From assembly GCA_024500155.1 (NCBI GenBank), contig CM044866.1, forward strand, positions 42,151,501 to 42,215,500: a stretch of DNA of 64,000 bases, in the 5' to 3' direction. Source of the stretch: Chenopodium formosanum (Eukaryota; Streptophyta; Magnoliopsida; Caryophyllales; Amaranthaceae). Below the pieces are notes generated by a model, which made no database searches, had not been told where the DNA came from, and worked only from the letters and a program-made list of their open reading frames with translations. Both the position numbers and the translations under genes were made by a program. This document shows, piece after piece, positions 11,729-22,028 of this stretch (its first letter is position 1; each line of letters starts with the position of its first letter).

Positions 11729-12715
11729 TGTTAACTTGTTATTCGATATGATTTTAGGGTGATTTTGAACCTTGTTTACTTGATATATTGGCATTGTGGT
11801 TCACTTTTACTCTATTTTCGTGCAATTTTTGTGTATCCCTTGCTTCATGGGTTGTTAGTGTTTTTGTTGAGTTTTTAGGTCCAAAGACGACCATTTGAAG
11901 CATATGGATGATAAACTGAGGTTAGAAGCAGAGACAAAGGAGCAAAACCAAAGAAAAGGGCCTAAGAGACCCTACATGGCCGTGCCATGTCTTGTACGTC
12001 CGTGCAAGAGTGTTCCAGCAAGCCGTATATTCTGCCAGAGCTTGCACGGCCATGCAGAAGGCTGCACGTCCGTGCAGTATGCCCAGCCCAAAACAGAATC
12101 AAAACTGATATGTCTGTTTTGAGTTGTACGTCCGTGTAGATGGTGGCACGTCCGTGCAGAGCAGGCTGCACGTCTGTGCCAACCCTGGCACGTCCGTGCA
12201 GACCTGTAGCCGTGCCCGACTCTTGTTTTCTCCGTGTTTTTTTATTTGGGGGTCTTATAAATAACCCCTGGAACTCATTTATACGGTATCCAAGTTTTTA
12301 GAGCTTTCTCTTAGTTTGTAATCTTAGAAACACAAATATTCTCAAATCATTAGTTAGAATTGAATTATTAGCTTGGAAATTTCAATCTCAATCATTATAG
12401 AAGACAAGTTCCACCATTGTTATTCAAGGTTGAAGCTTCTAGTAACTTTTCTTACTCTTCTCTTCCATTTTAATTGCTTTGATTGTTAATTATTTTGCTT
12501 AATTCCTGTATTCTTAGATTGTTAATTAGTTTAATCTTTAGTTTGAATCTAATTCATGAGTAGCTTGAAATTTTTAATGGCTTTGATTTCCATGGATTGT
12601 GAATAGTCTAATTTTCTAGGGTTAAGGTAAAACCCTCAATGTAGTCACTAATTACTTGTTGCGTTGCATGTGCTAATTTGGTAATTGTTGGGTGTTGATT
12701 CGTTCTAGCCTCTCC
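11729..12715 (+). mobile_element. 3' LTR of the Athila-like element
   Basis: Starts TGTTAACTTG directly after the polypurine tract. It holds a U3 array of GCACGTCCGTGC words (11,975-12,215), a TATA box CTTATAAATAA at 12,254-12,264 about 40 bp downstream of the array, and a transcribed-type AT-rich R/U5 region. The 3' boundary is unclear (about 12,700) and no TSD could be assigned. It abuts the truncated antisense DUF7745-like gene. Confidence 0.7.
11975..12215. promoter_or_regulatory. U3 palindromic array of the Athila LTR
   Basis: Around eight copies of TGCACGTCCGTGCA and variants (GCACGGCCATGC, GTACGTCCGTGT, GCACGTCTGTGC) spaced 20-40 bp apart, ending about 40 bp before the TATA box at 12,254. 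Each contains CACG or CGTG cores of the kind bound by bZIP/bHLH factors; that binding is an inference only. Confidence 0.65.
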
Positions 12716-12816
12716 ATTAGCCACATCTGCATAAATTCAATGCAAATAATTAGTATTACTATACAAAAATATATATATATTTTTGATTTCTTTAATTAAA
12801 GATATTATTTTTCTAC

Positions 12817-13444
12817 CTGTAATAAAATAGGAGAGCCTCGAAGAGGTGCTTTTGGATTTTTCTTTAATTCATCTAAACTAAGCATAGTTTCTCCAACGAT
12901 TAGTGGCATTGGATTTCTCCCTAATTCAATTTGCTCCATGACAGATATTAAAATTGCTTGACCCTCACGACTATTACCACTAGTGAGAAGATATTGGCTA
13001 AACATGCAAAAGAGGAAAGCCCTCCTCCTATAGACATGAAAAGATTAAGAGCGTGGTCTATCAAAATAATAACGTGCAAATTCTTTCAAATTAACTATAT
13101 TCCCATGCACAATATTTTTTAAGTCCCTATCCCTAAGGTTAAGGAAACGCTCAAAATATTTATAATAATATTCACTCACTTTGGGAATCACGCAAGCGCT
13201 AGAGAAGGGAAGCCTAGAATGGCACCAAATTCTTCTAGTAAAGGGCTAATTTCATCATAGCCTAGTCTAAAGCAATGAGTGTTTGGGTCCCAGTATTCCA
13301 AGGCGGTATGAATAAAATCTATGTCAATATCTACCCCCTTAATGCCATAAATACCCCCAAGTGGAAAAAGTCAAGTTCTTTCCTCTCTTTAGCGGTCAAA
13401 GACCGACACCACTCACGAGTAAAATCACTAAAGCTTTTAGACAT
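12817..13444 (-). pseudogene. DUF7745-like accessory gene, 5' exon, truncated
   Basis: On the - strand ATG at 13,444 opens a protein beginning MSKSFSDFTREWCRSL. It continues with blocks such as ALEYWDPNTHCFRLGYDEI and GRNPMPLIVGETM, and ends with GSPILLQ before a GT donor at 12,816. This pattern matches the DUF7745 proteins found in plant retroelements; their function is unknown. A G-run frame error occurs near 13,340, an in-frame TGA and shift near 13,190, and a TAA near 13,050. The next exon is missing because the sequence runs into the Athila LTR. It lies antisense to the Tat-like element whose 3' LTR starts at 17,995. Confidence 0.6.
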
Positions 13445-13520
13445 GATTGCTTGATGGGAAATTGAGGTTATAACTATTTTTAATCTGTTCGAAGTACATA
13501 TAAATCGGCAAATTAGGGGG

Positions 13521-13660
13521 CTATTTATGCACAAAACTAGTACAATTCGAATCCTAAAAGGATTCGGAGAAAATAAGCTTAGCACCGGGCGATAGGTTCA
13601 GCGCCTGGCGATAGGGCCCAGCGCATGGCGACAGAGAGGCGGTGCGACACCAGCCTCACG
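13521..13660 (-). promoter_or_regulatory. Promoter of the antisense DUF7745-like gene
   Basis: On the - strand a GC-rich cluster (13,575-13,650; words TCGCCAGGCGCTG, TCGCCATGCGCTGG, ATCGCCCGG) is followed about 50 bp later by the TATA box GCATAAATAG (13,521-13,530), with the ATG roughly 75 bp beyond. The cluster words match those at 17,061-17,180 and 18,583-18,640. Confidence 0.6.
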
Positions 13661-13679
13661 CGCTATGTAAACCGCGTTT

Positions 13680-14055
13680 TTTCGACTATGACTCGATTTT
13701 GTACAACGACTTTACGGTTTTCACCTTTGTTCCAAAGCCTTATCCACTCAAAATCTAACATTACCTCAAACACTTTCTTGATTAATTTGAGCTTAATTAA
13801 TTTTGGGCTTATTTAATCAAAGTTTTTTTTTTTTCATTTTTTTCTTTTGGGGGAGAAATTTGGATACCCTCCATTGATGATAAAAATGACGAAAATTTTT
13901 GCGCAAAATTAGTCACAATTTTTTACACACTCACATGCACATAAAACGAAAAATAAAAGAGGCAAAGATAAAATAAGCATAATAAGTAATAGTTTGTATA
14001 TACAATGTGTCTAATATAGAAGTCATATAATACAAACTAGCAAAGTCCTACAAAG
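13680..14055. other. Spacer between two antisense genes
   Basis: AT-rich, with a T-run near 13,825-13,850. No coding region or repeat boundary recognised. Confidence 0.4.
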
Positions 14056-14080
14056 TCAATAAATAAAAATACTGGTACAG

Positions 14081-16424
14081 CTATGGTGCTGGGGGACGTA
14101 AATGAGGAGGAACTCCCAATGAGTCAAAAAACAATACAAACCGGGGAGTATGCCCCTCACCGGCTCCAAGATCATCGACAGTTGAAATCGACAAAATAGG
14201 GCCAGCCCATCCAGGCTCACCCTGATGCTGAACCTCCAACGGCTGAGGCTGCTGCGGCTACTGCGACGACGAGCCAACCTCGTACGTCCCACCACCCATT
14301 ATAGGAGCCGATGTCATGCCTCCTTGGTCTGTCGGCTTAGTAGATGCACCCTCAGATGAAGATTCCGAACCTTCCAATCTCTCGGTAGGAGCTGCCTTCA
14401 TCCGACCACCCTGGCTCCCAAAAGAAGTATGATGACGTCTCGAGCTAGACCCGGATCTCTCCCTTCTGGCCTTGGGTCTCGTCCGAGTACGTGGCGGAGG
14501 AATAGGCTTTCCCTGCAAAAATTAATCAAGTCGGATACAGAAAATAAACAAAATAAAACAAGAGGTAAAGAAAGAGAGATACCTCTGCAGCAACATCATC
14601 ACGAAGACAAGTGGCTCGATCTCTCAATCTCATCAGCTGATAGCAAAAGGCTTCCATACCCCTCGCCATCCCCACTACCACCTCGCGAGAAAACTGTCAA
14701 GATAAAGTCAATGACAATCAAAGATATAAATATGAGAGTAAGTAGTAAATAGATGACTCACCCAAGTCTGATGACGAGGTATCGACCGCTCTTGTAGGAT
14801 CTTGAGGAATCATTTCCTCGACCGGACCATTCCTACCCTGGTAGGTGATAGATATGGATGGAGTAACGAACTCTGCAGGCGCAGCTTGACAAAACAAATT
14901 CAAGTAATCAGGGTCTACTTGGGGGCTATCCAAAAGACAAATGCAGGAGACGAAAGATATACCTTGGCCTCCTCCGACAAAACTGGTAATGGAGTCAAAC
15001 GTGGTAGCAAATCCTCTCCATAGCCACGCTCCGGACGGGCATGACCCCGCTAGGGTGTACCAGCGGGCGACCTACTCGCCCGAGCCCTCAATCTCATCTG
15101 GTTAAACATGTGCCGAGGATGGCGAGTAGGAACAACGAAAGCCTCCGAGGAGTGATGGATAGCCACTCTCTCACCTAAATACGCTACGGCGTCGTACGTC
15201 CCCTAAAAGTATCGACGTTGAGCAGTGTACTACGCAGCAAGCGGAGGAATGTCCAAATCGGCCCACGGCTGAAACTCTATAGCAAGATCCTACAAAATGC
15301 ATGTTCATAGGATAAAATCCTACTAAAAGGTAATAAAAGACAAGTATTGAAGGAGCATACCGAGAGGATCAAATCTCGAACGCGAGCAGTAGTAGCCTAG
15401 TTGTTGAGGCGATCTCCCCAACAGGCAGCAACGGGGAGCTCGCGAGGCGAAGGTCTCGTCGGCGCAAGAGATGGAAAATACTCGTAGAACCAGACCTACG
15501 AAAATAAGGAAGTATCAGCAGATGCTAATACAAATCTAGAGCTAAACTTTAGTAAGGAAAATAAAGTAAATCTCTACGAGTCTCGAAAAGGTAGAAAGCC
15601 CAATGTCCCCCTCGAATGCGCTATGGCAATAGGAGAGTCGCAATCCAAGCAGGAAATCGGCATAGGCCAAGCTAGCCCAATCATATGATCCGACCATATG
15701 AAGGTCGCGAAGAGCAGGCAGGTAAAAGAACAATACTCGACTACCCCTGTCAGAAGAGAAAGTCCCTGACAATAAAATTAGAGCAAAGATGCGCACCCGC
15801 TGCTCTGAGGTGGTCGCACCATCCTGGAAAGCCGCCGCAAGCGTGGACCAACGGATACACCGAGAGCTGATCTGCGTCGCCTCAGCCTTGCTACGGGCCC
15901 AAATAGCAATAGGACCTAATAGCTCCAGCACCACCAGAGAATAGACGGTGATGTCACTATCAAACGGAAGCGCAGTTGAACGAAACTCCAACTCTGAGAT
16001 GAGACTGAAGTCAGCAGGGGTAATATTCATCTCACCCCAGGGTAAATGAAAGGTGTTGGTGGTGTCCCAGAATAATTCCACCAAAGCTCGAACCACATAG
16101 CGGTTTGGCGCAAAAGAATAAAGAGCCTGAGTGGCTCGAAATAAGGGAGTCAAGCCAAAAGACTCCCACAATCTGCGTAAATCATCGTGGTCACGAAAGT
16201 AGGTGTTGTACAGGGAGCCAATGGTATCGTTGCCAGAACCATGGCTACGAACTCTCCCGCCACAAATCCCTTCAAGATATGGAACTCGAGCATGAAATAC
16301 AGAGTGTGTCTGTCCCACTCTAGGAACTCCCCTAGAACAGTGGAAGTCCCCACACCTACGTTAACGGGCTCGTCCTCCCGGTGAGCCTCCTTAGAACGAG
16401 AGCCAAAGCCGCGTTGTCTAGCCA
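14081..16424 (-). pseudogene. Plant mobile domain gene in a Tat-like element, decayed
   Basis: Spliced - strand gene. ATG at 16,424; exon a to 15,578, exon b 15,495-15,361, exon c 15,289-14,963, then exons near 14,925-14,763, 14,700-14,582 and 14,517-14,081. Introns of 82 and 71 bp have GT-AG ends and keep phase. Exon a carries the plant mobile domain (block TFHLPWGEMNITPADFSLIS; aromatic block WFYEYFPSL begins exon b). The C-terminal part is basic and S/Q-rich. PMD proteins occur as host factors and in transposable elements; here the role is unknown. A frameshift lies near 16,260 and another at the short 37-bp gap 14,926-14,962. Five premature stops (15,397, 15,230, 15,203, 15,050, 14,258) are all TAG. 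The gene is antisense to the 3' LTR at 17,995. Confidence 0.7.
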
Positions 16425-17040
16425 TGCTATAATATGCAAAATAACAGTAAATTAAAGGTTCTATAGTATCTAAGGTTGGCCTAATCACAAGATACTATGT
16501 TCATAAAAAAAAAGTATGTAGTACTAAAACAGAGCATAATTTCAATTCGAGCAGAAATAACATTTTTCAGCAATCAAACAATTTTTGCAATACTATGACA
16601 AATATTGTGACAAATTGGACAAGAATAGCTAGCAAAAATACGAAAAACAAGCCACGTTGTTCTCACGAACTCAAAGGGCTCAACAATGGCAATTTGCTCA
16701 TTTCTTCACCAAATTGAGTCAAACATGTCTCAAAATACTCCCAAGGCAATGTATAAGCATAATAAAGCAATTTCATGGCATAAAATTCAACAAACGAAGC
16801 AAATTAAGCAAATTAAGTTTCGAATTTCTTGAAAAATTCGTGAGCAAACATGCACAAAATTCAGCAAAACCAAAGTAAGTTTGAAGAAAACTTACATAGA
16901 TCGGGAAACTCGATGAAATAAGCTTCGATTTGCAACAGGTTTGAGCGAATTTGGATAAAAAACGAGCAAGAACAAGTAAGTTGAAGTTTTCGCAAAACGC
17001 GAGCAATAAACAACAACAGCAGCAGAAATGGGGAAGGAGA

Positions 17041-17180
17041 GGGATTTATTCGAAAATCCCGACTCCAGCGCCAGACGACAAAATTGTCGCCTGGCTACAA
17101 CGCCTGTCGTATGGCAACAGAGGAAATGTGCGACGAAAAAACATAGAAGCGCACGCCGATACGGCGACAAGATGCGTGGC
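17041..17180 (-). promoter_or_regulatory. Promoter of the antisense mobile-domain gene
   Basis: On the - strand the GC-rich cluster (17,061-17,180; words GTCGTCTGGCGCTGG, AGCCAGGCGACAA, CGACAGGCGTTG) is followed within about 15 bp by the TATA-like box AATAAATCCC (17,041-17,050). The start codon at 16,424 is some 600 bp further, leaving room for a leader. The words are the same as in the U3 of the LTR at 17,995. Confidence 0.55.
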
Positions 17181-17239
17181 CCCATAAATAATTATGCGGA
17201 CCTCATACAGCAATTTTGGGTTCCTTGGTACGCCAGTTA

Positions 17240-17994
17240 GCCCCTATAAGCAAATTGACATGATTAAGTAGTCGGCTCGATTACAATCGCAATAAGTGAT
17301 CGACCTGACAAATGATCGTCTCACTTAGCTTAAAGCGCCTAAGTATTGGCTCATCGCAAGCACCAAAGTAATGGTACATAAAGCAAGCACAAGCGCCAAG
17401 GTACCAGCTCATTCACAAAGTACGCAAGGTACTGGCACATCAGCAATTTCAGCGAAGCATCTATACCGTAAATATTCAACCAAAGCATTGAGGATCAACA
17501 AGAAGTGATCTTCGATAATTATCACAAAACTGGAGATAGCTACAAGTAGCAGGTCTTCAACAATGTCCTGAGGTATAGAGGAGATTGTGTATAGCGGCGA
17601 AGCACTGCAGTGGCGAGGTACTGCCACAACCCTGGAGATGACGAGGCACGATCACCTTCGACGATATTCTCGAGGTATTGAGGAGGATTGTCACAAAAAA
17701 TATTAAAGATAGCGAAGTAATATTACCTTTAGATGGCGTTCACGAGGCACTGTGGAAGTCGTCACAACAAAAATGCAGAAACAAATCGGTTACCCTAGAG
17801 ACCTGTACTCGACGGTGCAAGATACGCGTTTCTTAACTCTTTTATCTGTTTAACTAACGGTAGTTTACAGGTATCGGTGTTACAAGAATGATTTAGGGTC
17901 GCAGAACGCTTTGAATCATTCTCCGTCCCTATCGCTACTTTGACTTTTGTTTTCGAAACTTACGTTTCTCCAAACTCAGTTAAAGTGAGGGCTT
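17240..17994 (+). other. 3' untranslated region and polypurine tract of a Tat/Ogre-like element
   Basis: No gene. The stretch ends in CAGTTAAAGTGAGGGCTTC (17,976-17,994), a purine-rich tract directly before the LTR start, as in Tat/Ogre elements. The preceding region has the loose C/A-rich composition typical of that 3' region. This sets the element's orientation as + and makes the two genes at 12,817-16,424 antisense. Confidence 0.6.
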
Positions 17995-19770
17995 CTGTAG
18001 ACACCCAAATGTGTCTCCCCAAAACCAAACCCAATGATGAATACTTTTCACGTCGTATGATTATCGAACGAAGTGAAAGTGTGAAAAGTCTAGTGATGCG
18101 GTTATTTTCATTAAAATACCTTCTTTCTATTTTTGAAAATTTGCTTTATTTATGAAAATGTCTAGTCCAATTTAGTTTGGTCCATGATAAGGGTCCAATA
18201 ATGGTGAATTTGGATTGGGCTCTAAAATATCTTTTCAATGATATTTTATAAGCCCAATTCCGATAAATAATGAGGAAGTTATGGCCAAAAAACTAAATTG
18301 AGCCTGAAATGGTTTTTATATGCGGCCCAGTGATCTAGAGGAGGGCCTATTATTAATTATCATTCCTAAAGTTATTAGGATTGACTTTAGTCTTCTAGAA
18401 TCATCTAGAAGGTTCTCTTAAATCCTAATGGAATTAGGATTGATAATTAGATTTTAAAGAGTTTTATTTAAAATAAGTGTTTTATGAAAATCTGATTTTA
18501 ATTGATAAACATCGAATTTGCTGCTTAATCATATCAAGGAGAGGATTCTGCATGCAAAACGCGTTTAAAACTCTTAATCAGCGCGAGACGACAAGGCTAT
18601 CGCCTGGCGCTGGCTCATGTCGTTTGGCTATAGGAAGTCTTTTATTCCGAATGGAACTCGAGTTCTTTTCTAAAGGTTTCCGGATTGTTTTTCTATAAAT
18701 AGGGTCCTTGACCTCCGTTTTCAATCATCAACAATCACCCAGAATTCTCTAATTTTCTATCTTAAGCATTGGCTTATTCTTTCTCTCTCTTGCTTTCTAG
18801 ATAGCCTTTTCAAAATACACCATACTGCGCTCATTAGTTCTAGACACACCTAGCCAATTTCGAAGTTGCCTTCGCCCTAGACGTGAAAGGTTGATACTTT
18901 TTGAGGGTTTGGACCCCAAATCCAGTTTCTAAACTCATTAATTCTTTAATTTAATTCTTTTATTTAATATTTTATTGAAGTTTACCAACGCGTGTATTTT
19001 GTTATTAGAAAGAGGTACGAGGCATCAAAGTGTGTAATCTTATTGCTCTATTCTTGTAGAAAGCATGCTTATATTTATTAATTCCTATTATCATGTTAGG
19101 ATGTTCTTATTGCTTTCTAGTATCATGTTGAGGGTGCTTCTTATTCTTTCTAATATCATGTTAGTATCATGTAAGGGCTAAACCTTTGATCTTTATTGTT
19201 TAGTGACATGCTAGGGTTTGTTTTTAATCTTATTAGTATCATGCCTAGGATCTTGCTATTATTATTAAGCTTTAATATGATGATTGTTATAATTATTGTT
19301 GATATCATGTTGCTTGGTCTATATTATTGTTATTGCTTGATCACGCCTTTTATGCAGGTTTAAAGGGAATTTGTACTTGAAATCACGCCTAATAAGATAA
19401 TTGATAATTTTTTTTAGGCTAATATGATTTTAATTCAAGTGATCGCTGATAATAGTTTTGTTTGTGCATTAATAATCAACCAACATAGATTAAACAGGTT
19501 TAGGGTTAATCTAATGGTTGCATGTTAGTCAGAAAGCGCACATGAATATGAGAAGAATAAAGTAGAGGCCTATTTTATAGGGCGGGTTCTTTCTCTTTTA
19601 GATTGAATTCGTACCCTCATCCCTGAATATCTAGTCATGGTTCCAGACCACTATGGAGTTAGCGATCTCATGGATCGTGAAGGGGTATAACCTTTACCTT
19701 GTGAACGGTTTACAAGTTCCTAAAATTTGTTGGTGATTCTTTTGCTCTTGTTTCTTTTCCTTTGGATGCC
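17995..19770 (+). mobile_element. 3' LTR of a Tat/Ogre-like element
   Basis: Starts TGTAGACACC after the polypurine tract. It shares the block TTTTATAAGCCCAATTCCGA with the LTR at 22,029 and its first 200 bp with the reverse LTR at 1-310. It contains the GC cluster at 18,583-18,640, a TATA box CTATAAATAGG (18,693-18,703) and a long AT-rich R/U5. The 3' end is not resolved; I place it near 19,770 from the parallel with the 22,029 LTR. Confidence 0.65.
18583..18703 (+). promoter_or_regulatory. U3 GC cluster and TATA box of the Tat-like LTR
   Basis: Words GAGACGACAAGG, TATCGCCTGGCGCTGG and TGTCGTTTGGCTATAG (18,583-18,640) precede CTATAAATAGG by about 55 bp. The cluster shares TGGCGCTGG and GTCGTYTGGC with the antisense-gene promoter at 17,061-17,180. 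Confidence 0.6.
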
Positions 19771-19917
19771 ACCATGCTTAAGTGTATGATCACAGTGGGG
19801 TTCAAGTTTGGGATGCTTGAAATATTCACTATAAGTACACACCGTGAATATACCATTCATATAGTGAAAAACAAAATGCATGTTTCCAAAGTGTCATTAT
19901 CACTCCAACCTAACCCA

Positions 19918-20135
19918 TCTTGAATGTCTACTCTCACTAGTGAATGTATGTCAACTTTTCAATTTTAAGGAAAATCCGGCAGCACTTTCCCCTAGTTCTC
20001 CAAGTACACGATGTAGATAATTACTTACCCACATATGTACCTAGAGAACATGGTGAGGAAATGGAAAGCCAAGCTGTTCCCTAAAATTGAAAAGAAGACA
20101 TACATTCACCACCTAGGTGAGAGTAAACATTCAAG
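19918..20135. repeat. Inverted repeat with ~65-bp arms
   Basis: Left arm 19,918-19,982 (CTTGAATGTCTACTCTCAC...) pairs with right arm 20,072-20,135 (ends GAGTAAACATTCAAG), with many matches including TTTTCAATTTTA/TAAAATTGAAAAG and GAATGTATGTC/GACATACATTC. The loop is about 90 bp. Class unknown; it could be a fragment of a larger DNA transposon. Confidence 0.6.
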
Positions 20136-20218
20136 AACAGTCCCAACCAAGGACTATTCAAGACTTTCTCCTAATGAGAAAGCCTTGAACGGATATCTAG
20201 GCATATGTTGATGCAAGC

Positions 20219-20287
20219 ATTCTACATACATACATATACATATATATATATATACATATACACATATATATACATATATTATTTATT

Positions 20288-20332
<45 letters not shown>
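20219..20332. repeat. (TA)n/(CA)n compound microsatellite
   Basis: Runs of CATA, TATA and then a pure AC run (20,300-20,332). Confidence 0.95.
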
Positions 20333-20334
<2 letters not shown>

Positions 20335-20942
20335 GTTGTAATAGCATGAAAAAACTGTAATTAACTAGACAAAGAGAAATCAATATAACTTAGTTAGTTT
20401 TTTTAATTCATACTAAATTATCAAGTGCAATGAATGTACAATTTCTTACTTCCCACTCGAGCTAAATTTGTGGTCTTCAAGCTACACTTGTGCTTCAAAT
20501 ATATATGAATATATAAATATAAAATAAATAAACAAAAGTTAGTTATTAATTAGTATCAATACATACTAAATTAGTAATTTAGAAAATAGTATAAACTTTT
20601 AAAGCTTAATTCAACCAAGTTATATTTGACATACAAAAATTCAACTAAGTAACAAGGTTACTAATCTCTAATTCTTTCAAAATTACCCATTAAAACAACC
20701 TAATATATCCAAAATTGGGGTTAAATTATATTCAAACCCTAACTTTAATTTGTTCCTTTGCCCAATAATTGTTCAAAATGCAAAAGAAAATAATTGTTCA
20801 AAATGCCTAACAAATTTAACACTAACCTTAGATGGAAGAGGTGAAGTCATGCATATACCTTAATTGGAGGTGAAAAGGGAGGGCAGCTGGACGCGGCAGT
20901 CGTTTGAGGTGGCAGGGCATGTGGCGACAGTGGTGGAGGGGG
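20333..20942. other. AT-rich spacer
   Basis: No gene or clear element. A short GC-richer block (20,860-20,942) just before the copia fragment could be an exon relic, but it gives no recognisable protein. Confidence 0.4.
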
Positions 20943-22028
20943 TACCAGTTTGAATAGAAAATTTGATGTTACCTCTTGGATTATTGACACATGGGGCAAC
21001 TCATCATGTAACTGAAGACAAATCTTGGTTGTTCGATACACAGAGTTTTGAGTGTCTTCCCAATGGTGACACGGTGTTGGCTTCTTTAATTGGTTCTGTT
21101 CGTTTGTCGGACAAGCTCATCCTAATCGGGGTTCTTTATGTTCCTAATTTGAGTTGCAATTTGCTTTCTATGTCACAAATTACCGATGAGTTTAATTGTA
21201 TTGTCCAATTTAACCTTTATATGTGTGTTGTACAGGATCAAACAAAGGAGCTAATTGGAATGGGAGCTAGGAGAGACGGACTATACTATTTTAGCAATTC
21301 AGATTCGGTGAATCATGTTGGTGTTGGTGAAGCAACCTCGACCTTAGAGTTGTGGCATCGTCGAACGGGTCATCCCTCCGAAAAAGTGGTTAAGTTACTC
21401 CCTCATGTCAGTAGCAATAAACATAGTCTTTCTAAAGGGTGTGAGGTATGTATGCGTGCTAAACATCCTAGAGATAAATTTCCTTTGAGTGATGGTACAG
21501 CTTCTAGGATTTTTGAGAAAATACATTGTGATTTGTGGGGTCAGTATCGACATGTCTCGTCGTGTGGAGCTCGTTATTTTTTTACTATTATGGACGACTA
21601 TTCCCAAGCTATTTGGATTTATTTGTTGGTTGATAAAACTGAACTTTTTCGAATGCTTTTAGCATTTATTGCAATGGTTGATAGGAAATTTTCTCAAACC
21701 ATTAAGGTTGTGCAAAGTGATAATGGCATGGAATTTAATTGCTTGAATGATTATATTAGTGCTACTGGCAATATTTTTCAAACCTCTTATGTGAGGACTC
21801 CTCAGCAGAATGGGAGGGTCGAGAGAAAACACAAACACATTCTTGAAGTTGGGAGAGCTTTGAGGTTTCAAGCCAAATTGCCTATTAATTTTTGGGGGGA
21901 GTGTGTCCTCGCTACTGCTCACTTAATTAATCGTGCACCCACTCCCTTGTTACAAAATAAAACACCCTTTGAAATTTTGTTCAATAAACCACCCTTGTTT
22001 AATGCAATCCGTACTTTTGGATTCCTTT

